A stretch of 64,000 nucleotides of DNA from an uncultured Pseudoflavonifractor sp. (GTDB lineage: Bacteria; Bacillota; Clostridia; Oscillospirales; Oscillospiraceae), in assembly GCA_947651395.1 (NCBI GenBank), contig CANSYW010000001.1, forward strand, positions 62,001 through 126,000. Direction: 5' to 3'. The notes below the pieces were generated by a model. That model was not told the DNA's origin, searched no databases, and was given only the letters and a program-made list of their open reading frames with translations. Positions 7,764 to 16,323 of this stretch are shown one piece after another; within the stretch, counting starts at the first letter, position 1; each line of letters opens with the position of its first letter. A program made the translations under genes and the position numbers.

Positions 7764-8993
7764 ATGGGACTCATTGTTCAGAAATTCGGCGGGAGCTCTG
7801 TGGCGGATTCCAACAAACTCCGCAACGTAGCCCGCATTATTACCGAGACATACCGGCGGGGACATCAGGTGGTGGTGGTCCTCTCCGCCCAGGGAGATAC
7901 CACCGACGACCTCATCGCCAAGGCCTCTGAGATCAATCCCAAGGCCTCCAAGCGAGAGATGGATATGCTCCTGTCCACCGGTGAGCAGATCTCCTGCTCC
8001 CTGTGCGCCATGGCCATTGAGGCGATGGGCTATCCGGTGGTTTCGCTCACCGGCGCTCAGGCCGGGGTACAGACCAACTCCACCTATGGAAATGCCCGCA
8101 TCAAGCGGGTGTCCACCGAACGGATCCTCAACGAGCTGGACCGGCGGAGCATCGTTATTGTCACCGGCTTTCAGGGCGTCAACAAATACGGGGACATCAC
8201 CACTCTGGGCCGCGGCGGCTCCGACACCTCGGCGGTCGCCCTGGCGGCCAGCCTCCACGCCGATCTGTGTCAGATCTATACCGACGTGGACGGGGTCTAT
8301 ACCGCCGATCCCAGGCTGGTGCCCCAGGCTCATAAGCTCCAGGAGATCACCTTCGACGAGATGCTGGAGTTGGCCACGCTGGGCGCCCAGGTGCTCCATA
8401 ACCGTTCGGTGGAGATGGCAAAGCGTTATAACGTCAATCTGGAGGTCCTCTCCAGCTTCTCCGGAAATCCGGGGACACAAGTCAAGGAGGTTGTGAAAAT
8501 CATGGAAAAATCCCATGTCAGCGGCATCGCCAAGGATAAGGATATCGCCCGTCTGGCCCTGGTGGGTCTGGCCGATGAGCCGGGTATTGCCTTCCGTATC
8601 TTCTCCCTGCTGTCCAAAGAGAAGATCAACGTGGATATCATTCTGCAGTCCATTGGCCGGGACGATAAAAAGGACATCAGCTTCACTGTGGCCAAGGGAG
8701 ACACCGAGGCGGCCAAGCAGATCCTGGAGGAAAACCGGGAGTACATCGGCTTTGACCACATCGACGTCAGCGACAACATCGCCAAGGTCTCCATCGTGGG
8801 CGCCGGGATGATCAACAACCCCGGCGTGGCCGCCGGAATGTTTGAAGCCCTCTTCAACGCCGGGATCAACATCCACATGATCTCCACCAGCGAGATCAAG
8901 GTCTCCGTTCTGGTGGATCTCACCGACGCGGACAGGGCCGTCCAGGTCATTCACAACAAATTCTTTGACGACAGCGCCCTTCAGGGCATGTAA
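7764..8993 (+). CDS. lysC: Aspartate kinase
   Basis: 409 residues. Starts with the amino acid kinase motif VQKFGGSSVAD, has GRGGSDTSAVALAA for ATP and aspartate binding, and two ACT domains in the last 150 residues (the second containing STSEIKVSVLV). It phosphorylates aspartate, the first step to lysine, threonine and methionine. GTAAGGGGGTAA lies just upstream. It closes the operon and is followed by an 18-bp terminator stem. Confidence 0.95.
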   Translation: MGLIVQKFGGSSVADSNKLRNVARIITETYRRGHQVVVVLSAQGDTTDDLIAKASEINPKASKREMDMLLSTGEQISCSLCAMAIEAMGYPVVSLTGAQAGVQTNSTYGNARIKRVSTERILNELDRRSIVIVTGFQGVNKYGDITTLGRGGSDTSAVALAASLHADLCQIYTDVDGVYTADPRLVPQAHKLQEITFDEMLELATLGAQVLHNRSVEMAKRYNVNLEVLSSFSGNPGTQVKEVVKIMEKSHVSGIAKDKDIARLALVGLADEPGIAFRIFSLLSKEKINVDIILQSIGRDDKKDISFTVAKGDTEAAKQILEENREYIGFDHIDVSDNIAKVSIVGAGMINNPGVAAGMFEALFNAGINIHMISTSEIKVSVLVDLTDADRAVQVIHNKFFDDSALQGM

Positions 8994-9006
8994 GTCTGCG
9001 TATTCA

Positions 9007-9046
9007 GGAAACTGGGAGACGGGGAGCGCCCCGTCTCCCAGTTTCC
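9007..9046 (+). terminator. Intrinsic terminator after lysC
   Basis: Perfect 18-bp stem (9007-9024 with 9029-9046) and a 4-nt AGCG loop, immediately before the his promoter. Confidence 0.85.
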
Positions 9047-9048
9047 TA

Positions 9049-9077
9049 TTGACAACGGTGGAATAATGTAGTATATT
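9049..9077 (+). promoter_or_regulatory. sigma-A promoter of the histidine operon
   Basis: Consensus TTGACA (9049-9054), 17 bp, TATATT (9072-9077). The short leader of about 27 nt leaves no room for a T-box or peptide attenuator. Confidence 0.85.
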
Positions 9078-9110
9078 AGCGTGGTAAAGCATAAAAGTGA
9101 GGGGAACGCC

Positions 9111-10724
9111 ATGAATGTGATCACTACGCCGGAGGGGACAAGGGACAGGCTCTATGCCCAGTGCGGACGTCTGCGCGCCGTGCAGGGAGAGCTGACAGGC
9201 CTGTTTCGCTCCAGGGGCTATGCCGAGATCAGCACCCCGGAGGTGGAGTTTTACGACCTCTTTCTCCAGTCGGGTAACCCGATCCCTCAGGAGTCCATGA
9301 TGAAGATCGTGGATCGCTCCGGAAAGCTGATGGTAATGCGTCCCGACTGTACCGCTCCCATTGCCCGGGTGGCGGCCACCAGGCTGAAAAACGAACCCTT
9401 TCCCCAGCGGCTCTATTACAATGAGACGGTTTTCCGCTCCGGCGCCGCCCATCGCGGCGGCAGCAGTGAGATCCCCCAATGCGGCATTGAGCTGCTGGGC
9501 GCGGAGGGGATCCAGGCCGACGTAGAGGCGGTCTCTCTGGCTGTGGAAGCTCTGTCTGCCGTATGTCCCCAGGGTTTCCACATTGAGCTGGGCCATGCGG
9601 GGCTCTTCCGTGCTCTGGCCGATCAGATGGAGATGACCACAGCCCAGGTGGAAGAAATGCGCACGCTTATTGAGGGCAAGCATTTTGCCGCGCTGGATGA
9701 ATTCCTGCTTCCCTATCGGGAAAAGCCCGCCTACGGCCTTCTCTCCCGCCTGTCCCGCCTCTTCGGCGGGGTAGAGGTCCTGGAGGAGGCGGAGGCCCTG
9801 GTGGGGCCCCGGGGAGAGCTCTCATACTTACGTGCGCTTTACGAGGCGCTGGAAGCTGCGGGCTGCGGCCGGTATATCCGCTTTGACCTGGGTCTGGTCC
9901 ACCAGATCGATTATTACACCGGTGTTGTTTTCCGCGGCTATGCCAGAGGGGCGGGCGCCAGTGTTCTGTCCGGCGGCCGCTACGACAATCTGCTGGGGGC
10001 TTTTGGCCGGAGCGCGCCCGCCATCGGCTTCGCCGTCTATGTGGATCTGGTGACAGGCGAGACCCCCGTACAGAGCACGGACACCCGCCTCCGGCTGGCC
10101 CTCACCAAGGGACGACTTCAGGATAAAACAGTGACCCTGCTGGAACAGGCGGGGCTGGACTGCGCTCCGGTAAAGGAGCCCGGACGCCGTCTCATTCATC
10201 CGCTGCCCAACTACCCTCTGGATGCGGTGTTGGCCAAGGCCCCCGACGTCATCACCTACGTGGAGCACGGGGTATGTGACCTGGGGGTGGTGGGAAAGGA
10301 CACCATTCTGGAACGGGGGGAGAGTCCTTTCTACGAGGTGCTGGATCTGGGCTTTGGAAAATGCCGCTTCGCCCTGGCGGTAAAGAAGGGCAGCGACTTC
10401 TACGGAACCTATAAGACCCGCCGTATCGCCACCAAGTATCCCAATGTGGCCAAACGCTTTTTTGAGGCCAAGGGGATGGATGTGGAGATCGTCAAGATCG
10501 AGGGCTCGGTGGAGCTGGCTCCCATTCTGGGGCTGGCCGATGCCATTGTAGATATTGTGGAGACCGGCGCCACCCTGCTGGAAAACGGGCTGGAACCGAT
10601 CGAGGACGTGGCTCCCGTCTCCGCCCGGCTCATCGTCAACACCGCCGCCATGAAGCTGAAGAAGGCGGAGATTTTGGACTTTATCGGCAAATGTCAGGCC
10701 GATCTGGAGGGAACAGGATGCTGA
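9111..10724 (+). CDS. hisZG: HisZ-HisG fusion: ATP phosphoribosyltransferase regulatory plus catalytic subunit in one chain
   Basis: 537 residues. Residues 1 to about 320 are HisZ, a histidyl-tRNA-synthetase paralogue (TPEGTRDRLY, MRPDCTAPIAR, YYTGVVFRGYA, SGGRYDNLL). Residues from about 326 are the short-form HisG (LRLALTKGRLQ, VGKDTILERG, the phosphoribosyl-binding DIVETGATLLENGL). The join is a short TPVQSTDTR linker with no stop or frameshift. HisG starts histidine synthesis by joining PRPP and ATP, and HisZ confers activity and feedback control on short HisG. Normally these are separate genes. GAGGGG at 9099-9104 and the promoter at 9049-9077 select the ATG at 9111 over an upstream in-frame GTG. 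It overlaps hisD by 7 nt. Confidence 0.93.
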   Translation: MNVITTPEGTRDRLYAQCGRLRAVQGELTGLFRSRGYAEISTPEVEFYDLFLQSGNPIPQESMMKIVDRSGKLMVMRPDCTAPIARVAATRLKNEPFPQRLYYNETVFRSGAAHRGGSSEIPQCGIELLGAEGIQADVEAVSLAVEALSAVCPQGFHIELGHAGLFRALADQMEMTTAQVEEMRTLIEGKHFAALDEFLLPYREKPAYGLLSRLSRLFGGVEVLEEAEALVGPRGELSYLRALYEALEAAGCGRYIRFDLGLVHQIDYYTGVVFRGYARGAGASVLSGGRYDNLLGAFGRSAPAIGFAVYVDLVTGETPVQSTDTRLRLALTKGRLQDKTVTLLEQAGLDCAPVKEPGRRLIHPLPNYPLDAVLAKAPDVITYVEHGVCDLGVVGKDTILERGESPFYEVLDLGFGKCRFALAVKKGSDFYGTYKTRRIATKYPNVAKRFFEAKGMDVEIVKIEGSVELAPILGLADAIVDIVETGATLLENGLEPIEDVAPVSARLIVNTAAMKLKKAEILDFIGKCQADLEGTGC

Positions 10725-11992
10725 ACATCGTCTATGCCGACGGCAATCGGGAACGGGCCGTCATTGCCGCCATGCGGAAGCGGGCAGCCTCGGCCAATGA
10801 GGCCATCGAGGTCGCCGTCCAGGCCATTATGGAGAATGTAAGAGAAGAAGGCTTTGCAGCAGTCGAGCGGTATACCCGGCAATTTGACCACAAAGTCCCC
10901 TACGAGATTTCCAAGGAAAAGCTGGACCAGGCCTATGCGCGCTGCCCCAAGGAACTGATCGCCGCCTTGGAGCATGCCGCCGCCAACATCCGCGCCTACA
11001 ATGAACGGCTCCTGCCCCAGACGGAGTTCTGGCCCTCGCCCGACGGCGGCAAGGTGGGCCGGGTGGTGCGGGGCCTGACCAGAGTGGGGATCTATGTCCC
11101 CGGCGGAACGGCAGCCTATCCCTCCTCGGTATTGATGAACGCCATCCCCGCCAAGGTGGCCGGGGTGGAGGAGATCGTCATGGTCACCCCTCCCACCGAT
11201 AACCTCAACGACGCGGTCCTGGCCGCGGCCAGGATCGCCGGAGTGGATCGGGTGCTGGCGGTAGGCGGGGCCCAGGCGGTGGCCGCCCTTACCTACGGCG
11301 CCGGTTTTATCCCCAAGGTGGACAAGCTGGTGGGGCCGGGCAACGCCTATGTGGCCGCCGCCAAGCGTCTGGCTTACGGAAGTCTGGACATCGACATGGT
11401 GGCCGGCCCCTCCGAGGTGCTGGTCATCGCCGACGAGACCGCCGACGCAAAATTTGTGGCCGCCGACCTTCTCTCCCAGGCTGAGCACGACAAGCTGGCC
11501 TCCGCAGTGCTCCTCACCACCAGCAAGGCTTTGGCGGATGCGGTAGACGCCGAGATGATCCGCCAGACCGGCTACCTGGAGCGCTCTGAGATCATGGAGT
11601 GCTCCATCCGGGACTTTGGCTGCGCCATTGTCACCCGGGATCTGGAGGAGGCGGTGGAACTGGCCAACGAGATCGCTCCGGAGCACCTGGAGGTGGTCAC
11701 CGCTCAGCCCGAGGCCCTGCTTCCCGGCATCAGGAATGCCGGCGCGGTATTCCTGGGCAGTTGGTCCCCTGAGCCTCTGGGCGACTATCTGGCGGGGCCG
11801 AACCACGTGCTGCCCACCTCGGGCACCGCCCGGTTCTTCTCACCTCTGTCGGTGACCGGCTTCCTCAAGACCATGAGCGTGATCCAATATGACAAAAGAT
11901 CCCTGGCGCCGGTAAAGGATGAGATCATCGCCCTGGCCCGGAGCGAAAAGCTCACCGCCCACGCCAATTCCATCCAAGTGCGGTTTGAATAA
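10718..11992 (+). CDS. hisD: Histidinol dehydrogenase
   Basis: 424 residues. Shows the HisD signatures: YVPGGTAAYPSSVLMNAIPAKVAGV, VDKLVGPGNAYVA, DMVAGPSEVLVIAD, QAEHD with the zinc-binding Gln/His, and the GPNHVLPT region near the C-terminus. It oxidises L-histidinol to histidine, the last step, with two NAD+. GGAGGGAACAGG precedes the ATG at 10718, which overlaps the end of hisZG by 7 nt, implying translational coupling. Confidence 0.95.
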   Translation: MLNIVYADGNRERAVIAAMRKRAASANEAIEVAVQAIMENVREEGFAAVERYTRQFDHKVPYEISKEKLDQAYARCPKELIAALEHAAANIRAYNERLLPQTEFWPSPDGGKVGRVVRGLTRVGIYVPGGTAAYPSSVLMNAIPAKVAGVEEIVMVTPPTDNLNDAVLAAARIAGVDRVLAVGGAQAVAALTYGAGFIPKVDKLVGPGNAYVAAAKRLAYGSLDIDMVAGPSEVLVIADETADAKFVAADLLSQAEHDKLASAVLLTTSKALADAVDAEMIRQTGYLERSEIMECSIRDFGCAIVTRDLEEAVELANEIAPEHLEVVTAQPEALLPGIRNAGAVFLGSWSPEPLGDYLAGPNHVLPTSGTARFFSPLSVTGFLKTMSVIQYDKRSLAPVKDEIIALARSEKLTAHANSIQVRFE

Positions 11993-12004
11993 GGAGGACA
12001 CAGG

Positions 12005-12613
12005 ATGAACATCCCTATCGTTTCAAGCGATCAAAAGCTGAGAGCCTACGCCATGTCCCGGGTCACAAAGGAGACCTCCGTGGAGCTAACCCTGAACCTG
12101 GACGGGGGAGAGGTCAGCGTCTCTACAGGGATCGGCTTTTTTGACCATATGCTCACCGCCCTGGCCTTCTACGCCGGCTTTGGTCTGGAGCTCCGGACCA
12201 AGGGTGATCTGGAAGTAGACGGCCACCACACCGTGGAGGATACGGGTATCGTACTGGGGCAGGCCTTCGCGGCAGCCCTGGAGGATAACAGGGGCATCAC
12301 CCGGTTCGGCACCGCCTTTGTACCCATGGACGAGGCCCTGTGCCGGGTAGTGCTGGACATCTCCAACCGCCCCTACCTGGTTTACGAGGTGGAGATGCCC
12401 CAGAGCATGATCGGCGGATACGACGCCTGCCTCACCGAGGAGTTCATGCGGGCCTTTTCTATGAACAGCGGTATTACTTTACATGTGAACGCCCTCTATG
12501 GCCGCAACGCCCATCACATCACCGAGGCCCTCTTTAAGGCCCTGGGCCTGGCCCTGAAGCAGGCCATCCGGGTGGAGGGGGATCGCGTGGTCTCCACCAA
12601 GGGAGTGCTCTGA
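12005..12613 (+). CDS. hisB: Imidazoleglycerol-phosphate dehydratase
   Basis: 202 residues, monofunctional (no HAD phosphatase part). Contains GIGFFDHMLTALAFYAGF, the metal-binding DGHHTVEDTGIVLG, and the second histidine motif GRNAHHITEALFKALG. The N-terminus carries about 16 extra residues before the conserved SRVTKET, supported by AAGGAGG 7 nt before the ATG at 12005. Its stop shares a base with the hisH start (TGATG). Confidence 0.95.
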   Translation: MNIPIVSSDQKLRAYAMSRVTKETSVELTLNLDGGEVSVSTGIGFFDHMLTALAFYAGFGLELRTKGDLEVDGHHTVEDTGIVLGQAFAAALEDNRGITRFGTAFVPMDEALCRVVLDISNRPYLVYEVEMPQSMIGGYDACLTEEFMRAFSMNSGITLHVNALYGRNAHHITEALFKALGLALKQAIRVEGDRVVSTKGVL

Positions 12614-13221
12614 TGGGCCGCATTGCCATTGTGGATTACGGCGTGGGCAACCTGAAAAGCGTTGTCAACGCTCTGGACTATCTGGGGCTTCAAAGTCTCA
12701 TTACCGCGGACAAGGCTGAGCTGGAACGGGCCGACGCCATCCTCCTGCCCGGAGTGGGGGCCTTTCCGGACGCGGCGGAAAAACTTCGGGCGTCCGGTTT
12801 GGAGCAAACACTGCTCACACAGAGCGAAAAAAAGCCTCTGTTGGGGATCTGCTTGGGGATGCAGCTGCTTTTTGAGGAAAGTACCGAGGTGCGGCCCACC
12901 GCCGGGCTGGGATTGATCTCCGGCCGGGTAGACCGGATCAGGACCGTGGAAAAGCTGCCCCACATCGGTTGGAACAGCCTTCATCTTCAGAATGACTGTC
13001 CCCTTTTCAGGGGCCTTGACGAGGGGTGCTGCGTCTATTTCGTCCACTCTTTCTGCGGTTATGCCGCCCGGGAAGAGGAGGTGGCCGCCCGCACGGACTA
13101 CGGTGCCTCAGTGGTGGCGGCGGTCCATCGGGGCAACGTATACGGATGTCAGTTCCATCCGGAGAAGTCAGGGGAGACCGGCCTTCAGATTTTACGAAAT
13201 TTCGGGGAGTTGAACCCATGA
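12613..13221 (+). CDS. hisH: Imidazole glycerol phosphate synthase, glutamine amidotransferase subunit
   Basis: 202 residues. Class I amidotransferase with LLGICLGMQLLFEES (nucleophilic Cys near residue 79), HIGWNSLHL, and the YGCQFHPEKSG catalytic His/Glu near the end. It supplies ammonia to HisF. Start and stop overlap hisB by 1 nt and hisA by 4 nt (ATGA). Confidence 0.95.
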   Translation: MGRIAIVDYGVGNLKSVVNALDYLGLQSLITADKAELERADAILLPGVGAFPDAAEKLRASGLEQTLLTQSEKKPLLGICLGMQLLFEESTEVRPTAGLGLISGRVDRIRTVEKLPHIGWNSLHLQNDCPLFRGLDEGCCVYFVHSFCGYAAREEEVAARTDYGASVVAAVHRGNVYGCQFHPEKSGETGLQILRNFGELNP

Positions 13222-13937
13222 TCCTGTTACCTGCCATCGACTTAAAGGACGGCAAATGCGTCCGCCTTCAAAAGGGAGAATTTGATACCGCCCACCAGGT
13301 GGCCGACAGCGCCCCTGACACTGCCGCCGCCTTTGCCGCCGCAGGGGCCAGGTGGATCCATATGGTGGATCTGGACGGCGCCCGGAACGGTTTGCGGCGC
13401 AACGCCGCCATTGTCGCCCAGGTGGCCGGGAACTCCGGGCTGAAAGTGGAGCTGGGGGGCGGGATCCGCTCCATGGCCGATCTGGAAGAGATCTTTTCCC
13501 TGGGGGTGGAGCGGGCGGTCATCGGATCCGCCGCCGTCAGTGATCCGGACTTTGTCCGTGCCGCTGTGGCCCGATACGGAGAACGCATTGCCGTGGGCAT
13601 AGACGCCTTGGATGGGATCGTAAAAACCGCCGGGTGGGAGCAGTCCTCCGGGCTGGACTACCTGATGTTTGCCGGACAAATGGGCGAGATTGGTGTAAAG
13701 ACTATTATCTTTACAGACATTGCTACCGACGGAATGCTCTCCGGGCCTTCCTTTGAACGGCTTGAAGCCCTGCGGCAGACCTTTTATGGTCAGATCGTCG
13801 CCTCCGGCGGGGTATCCGATCATCAGGATCTGCGGCGGCTGGCCGACATGGGCCTCTACGGAGCCATCATCGGAAAGGCCTATTACGCCGGAACGGTTGA
13901 CTTGGCTCAGGCCGTCAAGGAGTGTGAGGTATGTTAG
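13218..13937 (+). CDS. hisA: Phosphoribosylformimino-5-aminoimidazole carboxamide ribotide isomerase
   Basis: 239 residues, TIM barrel. Starts [17 protein letters not shown] with the catalytic Asp, then VELGGGIR and [14 protein letters not shown] with the second catalytic Asp and phosphate-binding loops. The frame is open 64 codons upstream inside hisH; the ATG at 13218 matches the family start and makes the usual ATGA overlap. It overlaps hisF by 7 nt. Confidence 0.95.
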   Translation: MILLPAIDLKDGKCVRLQKGEFDTAHQVADSAPDTAAAFAAAGARWIHMVDLDGARNGLRRNAAIVAQVAGNSGLKVELGGGIRSMADLEEIFSLGVERAVIGSAAVSDPDFVRAAVARYGERIAVGIDALDGIVKTAGWEQSSGLDYLMFAGQMGEIGVKTIIFTDIATDGMLSGPSFERLEALRQTFYGQIVASGGVSDHQDLRRLADMGLYGAIIGKAYYAGTVDLAQAVKECEVC

Positions 13938-14686
13938 CCAAGCGGATCATTCCCTGTCTGGACGTGCGGGACGGACGTGTGGTAAAAGGGGTCAACTTTG
14001 TCAATATCCGGGATGCCGGCGATCCGGTGGAGCTGGCCAGGTTTTACTCCGGCCAGGGTGCGGATGAGATCGTCTTTCTGGACATCACCGCCACCAGTGA
14101 CGCCCGGGACACCGTGGCCGACATGGTGGAGCGCACCGCGGGACAGGTCTTCGTGCCCCTCACCGTGGGCGGCGGCATCCGAACCCTGGATGATTTTCAG
14201 CGTCTTTTGCGGGCGGGGGCGGATAAGATATCGGTCAATTCCGCCGCCGTCAAGGATCCTGCCCTCATTTCCCGGGCTGCGGAACGGTTCGGCTCCCAGT
14301 GCGTGGTACTGGCCATCGACGCCAAAGGCAGGGAAGGGGGCGGCTGGGAGGTGGTCACCGCCGGAGGGCGGACCCCCACCGGGCTGGACGCAGTGGAGTG
14401 GGCCAAAGAAGGCCAGCGGCTGGGGGCGGGGGAGATCCTGCTCACCTCCATGGACGCCGACGGAACCAAATCAGGCTTTGATCTGCCTCTGACAAAGGCG
14501 GTGACGCAGGCCGTCTCCATCCCGGTCATCGCCTCCGGCGGCTGCGGCTGCCTGGAGCACTTTGCCCAGGTCTTCCGGGAGACCGGCTGTGACGCCGCTC
14601 TGGCGGCCTCTCTGTTTCACTTTGGGGAACTTACCATTCCTCAGGTAAAGGAATATTTGACCGCCCAGGGGATCCCTGTGCGGTGA
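13931..14686 (+). CDS. hisF: Imidazole glycerol phosphate synthase, cyclase subunit
   Basis: 251 residues, TIM barrel paralogue of His[24 protein letters not shown] (catalytic Asp 11), [19 protein letters not shown] (second catalytic Asp region), PVIASGGCG. With HisH it makes imidazole glycerol phosphate and AICAR. Confidence 0.95.
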   Translation: MLAKRIIPCLDVRDGRVVKGVNFVNIRDAGDPVELARFYSGQGADEIVFLDITATSDARDTVADMVERTAGQVFVPLTVGGGIRTLDDFQRLLRAGADKISVNSAAVKDPALISRAAERFGSQCVVLAIDAKGREGGGWEVVTAGGRTPTGLDAVEWAKEGQRLGAGEILLTSMDADGTKSGFDLPLTKAVTQAVSIPVIASGGCGCLEHFAQVFRETGCDAALAASLFHFGELTIPQVKEYLTAQGIPVR

Positions 14687-14698
14687 GGGGGAGTTATC

Positions 14699-15034
14699 GT
14701 GATCGATCCGGATCTTCTGTTTCAAAAAAGTGACCTGATCCCCGTCATTATCCAGCACTGGAAAACCAAGGACATTCTGATGCTGGGCTTTACTGACCGG
14801 GAGGCGGTGGAGCTGACCCTGAAGACCAGGACCGCCTGGTTCTGGTCCCGGAGCCGGCAAAAGCTCTGGAACAAGGGAGAGAGCTCAGGACACTTCCTCC
14901 ATGTGAAGAAGATGATCACCGACTGCGACACCGACACCCTGCTCTATCTCTGCGATCCGGTGGGGCCCACCTGCCACACCGGCGCGCAGTCCTGCTTTTT
15001 TAACACCATTTGGGAGGAAAGCGATCATGGATAA
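14699..15034 (+). CDS. hisI: Phosphoribosyl-AMP cyclohydrolase, GTG start
   Basis: 111 residues. WKTKDILMLGFTDREAVELTL, TAWFWSRSRQKLWNKGESSGHF and the metal-binding cysteines in DCDTDTLLYLCDPVGPTCHTG are diagnostic. GTG start with GGGGGAG upstream, 12 bp after hisF. Separate from hisE, whose ATG overlaps its last 8 nt. Confidence 0.95.
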   Translation: MIDPDLLFQKSDLIPVIIQHWKTKDILMLGFTDREAVELTLKTRTAWFWSRSRQKLWNKGESSGHFLHVKKMITDCDTDTLLYLCDPVGPTCHTGAQSCFFNTIWEESDHG

Positions 15035-15353
15035 CACCTTTCAACAGCTCTATGAGGTCATTCTGGACCGGCGGGCCCATCCCCAGGAGGGCTCTTACAC
15101 CTGCTATCTCTTTGACAAAGGGCTGGACAAGATCCTGAAAAAGGTGGGGGAGGAGTGCGCCGAGACCGTTATCGCCGCCAAAAACGGCGTGGAGAGCGAC
15201 ACGGTGGGGGAGATCTCCGATCTCATCTATCACCTGCTGGTGATGATGGCCGACCAGAACATCCCCCTTGCCGCCGTGGAGGCCGAATTGGGACGGCGAA
15301 GTCTGAAGATCGGCAATCTCAAGCAGTTCCATACCTCTGACCACGAAACCTGA
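15027..15353 (+). CDS. hisE: Phosphoribosyl-ATP pyrophosphatase
   Basis: 108 residues. All-alpha MazG-like fold with the KVGEECAETVIAAKNG and ISDLIYHLLVMM metal-binding motifs. It removes pyrophosphate from PR-ATP. Last gene of the his operon; a terminator follows after about 10 nt. No hisC or histidinol-phosphate phosphatase is in the operon. Confidence 0.95.
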   Translation: MDNTFQQLYEVILDRRAHPQEGSYTCYLFDKGLDKILKKVGEECAETVIAAKNGVESDTVGEISDLIYHLLVMMADQNIPLAAVEAELGRRSLKIGNLKQFHTSDHET

Positions 15354-15362
15354 CCCTGCATA

Positions 15363-15400
15363 AAAACACCCGGCGCCCCTGAATGGACGCCGGGTGTTTT
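15363..15400. terminator. Bidirectional terminator between hisE and the SUFU gene
   Basis: 13-bp stem AAAACACCCGGCG / CGCCGGGTGTTTT with a 12-nt loop. T-tracts on both strands suit the convergent genes. Confidence 0.85.
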
Positions 15401-15414
15401 CCGTTTCTGTCAGT

Positions 15415-16182
15415 TCAGTCGTCGAATACCTCTTTGAAGTCCTCACACAGATTGGGCCGCTTAGGATCCAGGATCATGGGCAATTTTTCCTTAAAGATCT
15501 CCTCCAGCGCCTCCATACCGTACTTCAGCTTGTATTCGATCTCCTCCTTGTAGGCGGGGATCAGGTTGTAGAGGTTGAGCCGATGGCCGTCTTTGGTCTC
15601 AATGCTGCCCAGCGGCCCGTCGCCGCCGCGCACCAGCACCGCTCCGCCAAAGCCCACGCTGTCATCCAACGGAGCATAGCCCGGGCCGTTGGGAATGGTG
15701 TGGCCCCAGCCCAGCCAGGTCTTATACTCATGGGGGAAACGGGCCAGGAACTTCAGCATCCGTATGGGCCAATAGCTCTCCTCCGGGGGCATCTCGTCCT
15801 GACACAGGGGCCAGTCTCCGGGGAGGAACAGATAGAGCTCCGAGAGCTTGAACCGCTCCCGATCCTTGGCCGGGATCTCATCCGGCAGATTCATGGGCAT
15901 ATCGCTCATACCGGTGGTATAGAGCACAAAAAAGTTTTGCTCCTGGGTGGGCCACATAACGTGGACGTCGATATGGACGATGTCACTGAGGATCTCATGG
16001 AGGACCCGGCTCTCCCGACCGGGAAACAGCTCCTCAAAGCGCTGATCTACCTCCCGGGCATAGACGCCCACATTCTCCGGCGTCCGGAGCCCCTCGTCCT
16101 TGCGCTCCTCATACCGATAGATCGGAGAGCCGCCGGGGGTGACCCCCTTCTTTTTTCCCAAAAATTTATCCAGAAATCCCAT
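15415..16182 (-). CDS. Suppressor-of-fused (SUFU) domain protein
   Basis: 255 residues. After a basic lead (MGFLDKFLGKKKG) the protein follows the bacterial SUFU-domain pattern: HIDVHVMWPTQEQNFFVLYTTGMSDMPM, ELYLFLPGDWPL, YWPIRMLKFLARFPHEYKTWLGWGHTIPN. The domain is named after the Drosophila Hedgehog regulator; bacterial members are thought to act in contact-dependent toxin immunity or related settings, but no toxin gene is adjacent. The ATG at 16182 has GGAGG 9 nt upstream and is preferred over an in-frame ATG 24 nt earlier. Function here is unknown. Confidence 0.75.
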   Translation of the reverse strand: MGFLDKFLGKKKGVTPGGSPIYRYEERKDEGLRTPENVGVYAREVDQRFEELFPGRESRVLHEILSDIVHIDVHVMWPTQEQNFFVLYTTGMSDMPMNLPDEIPAKDRERFKLSELYLFLPGDWPLCQDEMPPEESYWPIRMLKFLARFPHEYKTWLGWGHTIPNGPGYAPLDDSVGFGGAVLVRGGDGPLGSIETKDGHRLNLYNLIPAYKEEIEYKLKYGMEALEEIFKEKLPMILDPKRPNLCEDFKEVFDD

Positions 16183-16206
16183 GCGTACCGCCTCCTTTTC
16201 CTCCAT

Positions 16207-16236
16207 ATTTTACTATATTTCTTTTTCCTCTGTCAA
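16207..16236 (-). promoter_or_regulatory. sigma-A promoter of the SUFU gene
   Basis: Minus strand TTGACA (16231-16236), 18 bp, TAAAAT (16207-16212). Confidence 0.75.
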
Positions 16237-16259
16237 GGTGGCCCCACCACTCTTTTTTG

Positions 16260-16288
16260 TTGCGTTTCCCGTGGGATAATGGTAAAAT
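16260..16288 (+). promoter_or_regulatory. sigma-A promoter of the ruvCAB-glmM cluster
   Basis: TTGCGT (16260-16265), 17 bp, TAAAAT (16283-16288), 36 bp before the ruvC start; divergent from the SUFU promoter. Confidence 0.7.
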
Positions 16289-16323
16289 TAGAAAAGTATA
16301 ACCTGAGGGAGGAGAAAGGAAAC

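Noticed and set aside
8994-9110. Search for a histidine T-box or attenuator before the his operon
   Set aside because: Only about 30 nt lie between the predicted start site and the first ATG, and no T-box sequence is present.
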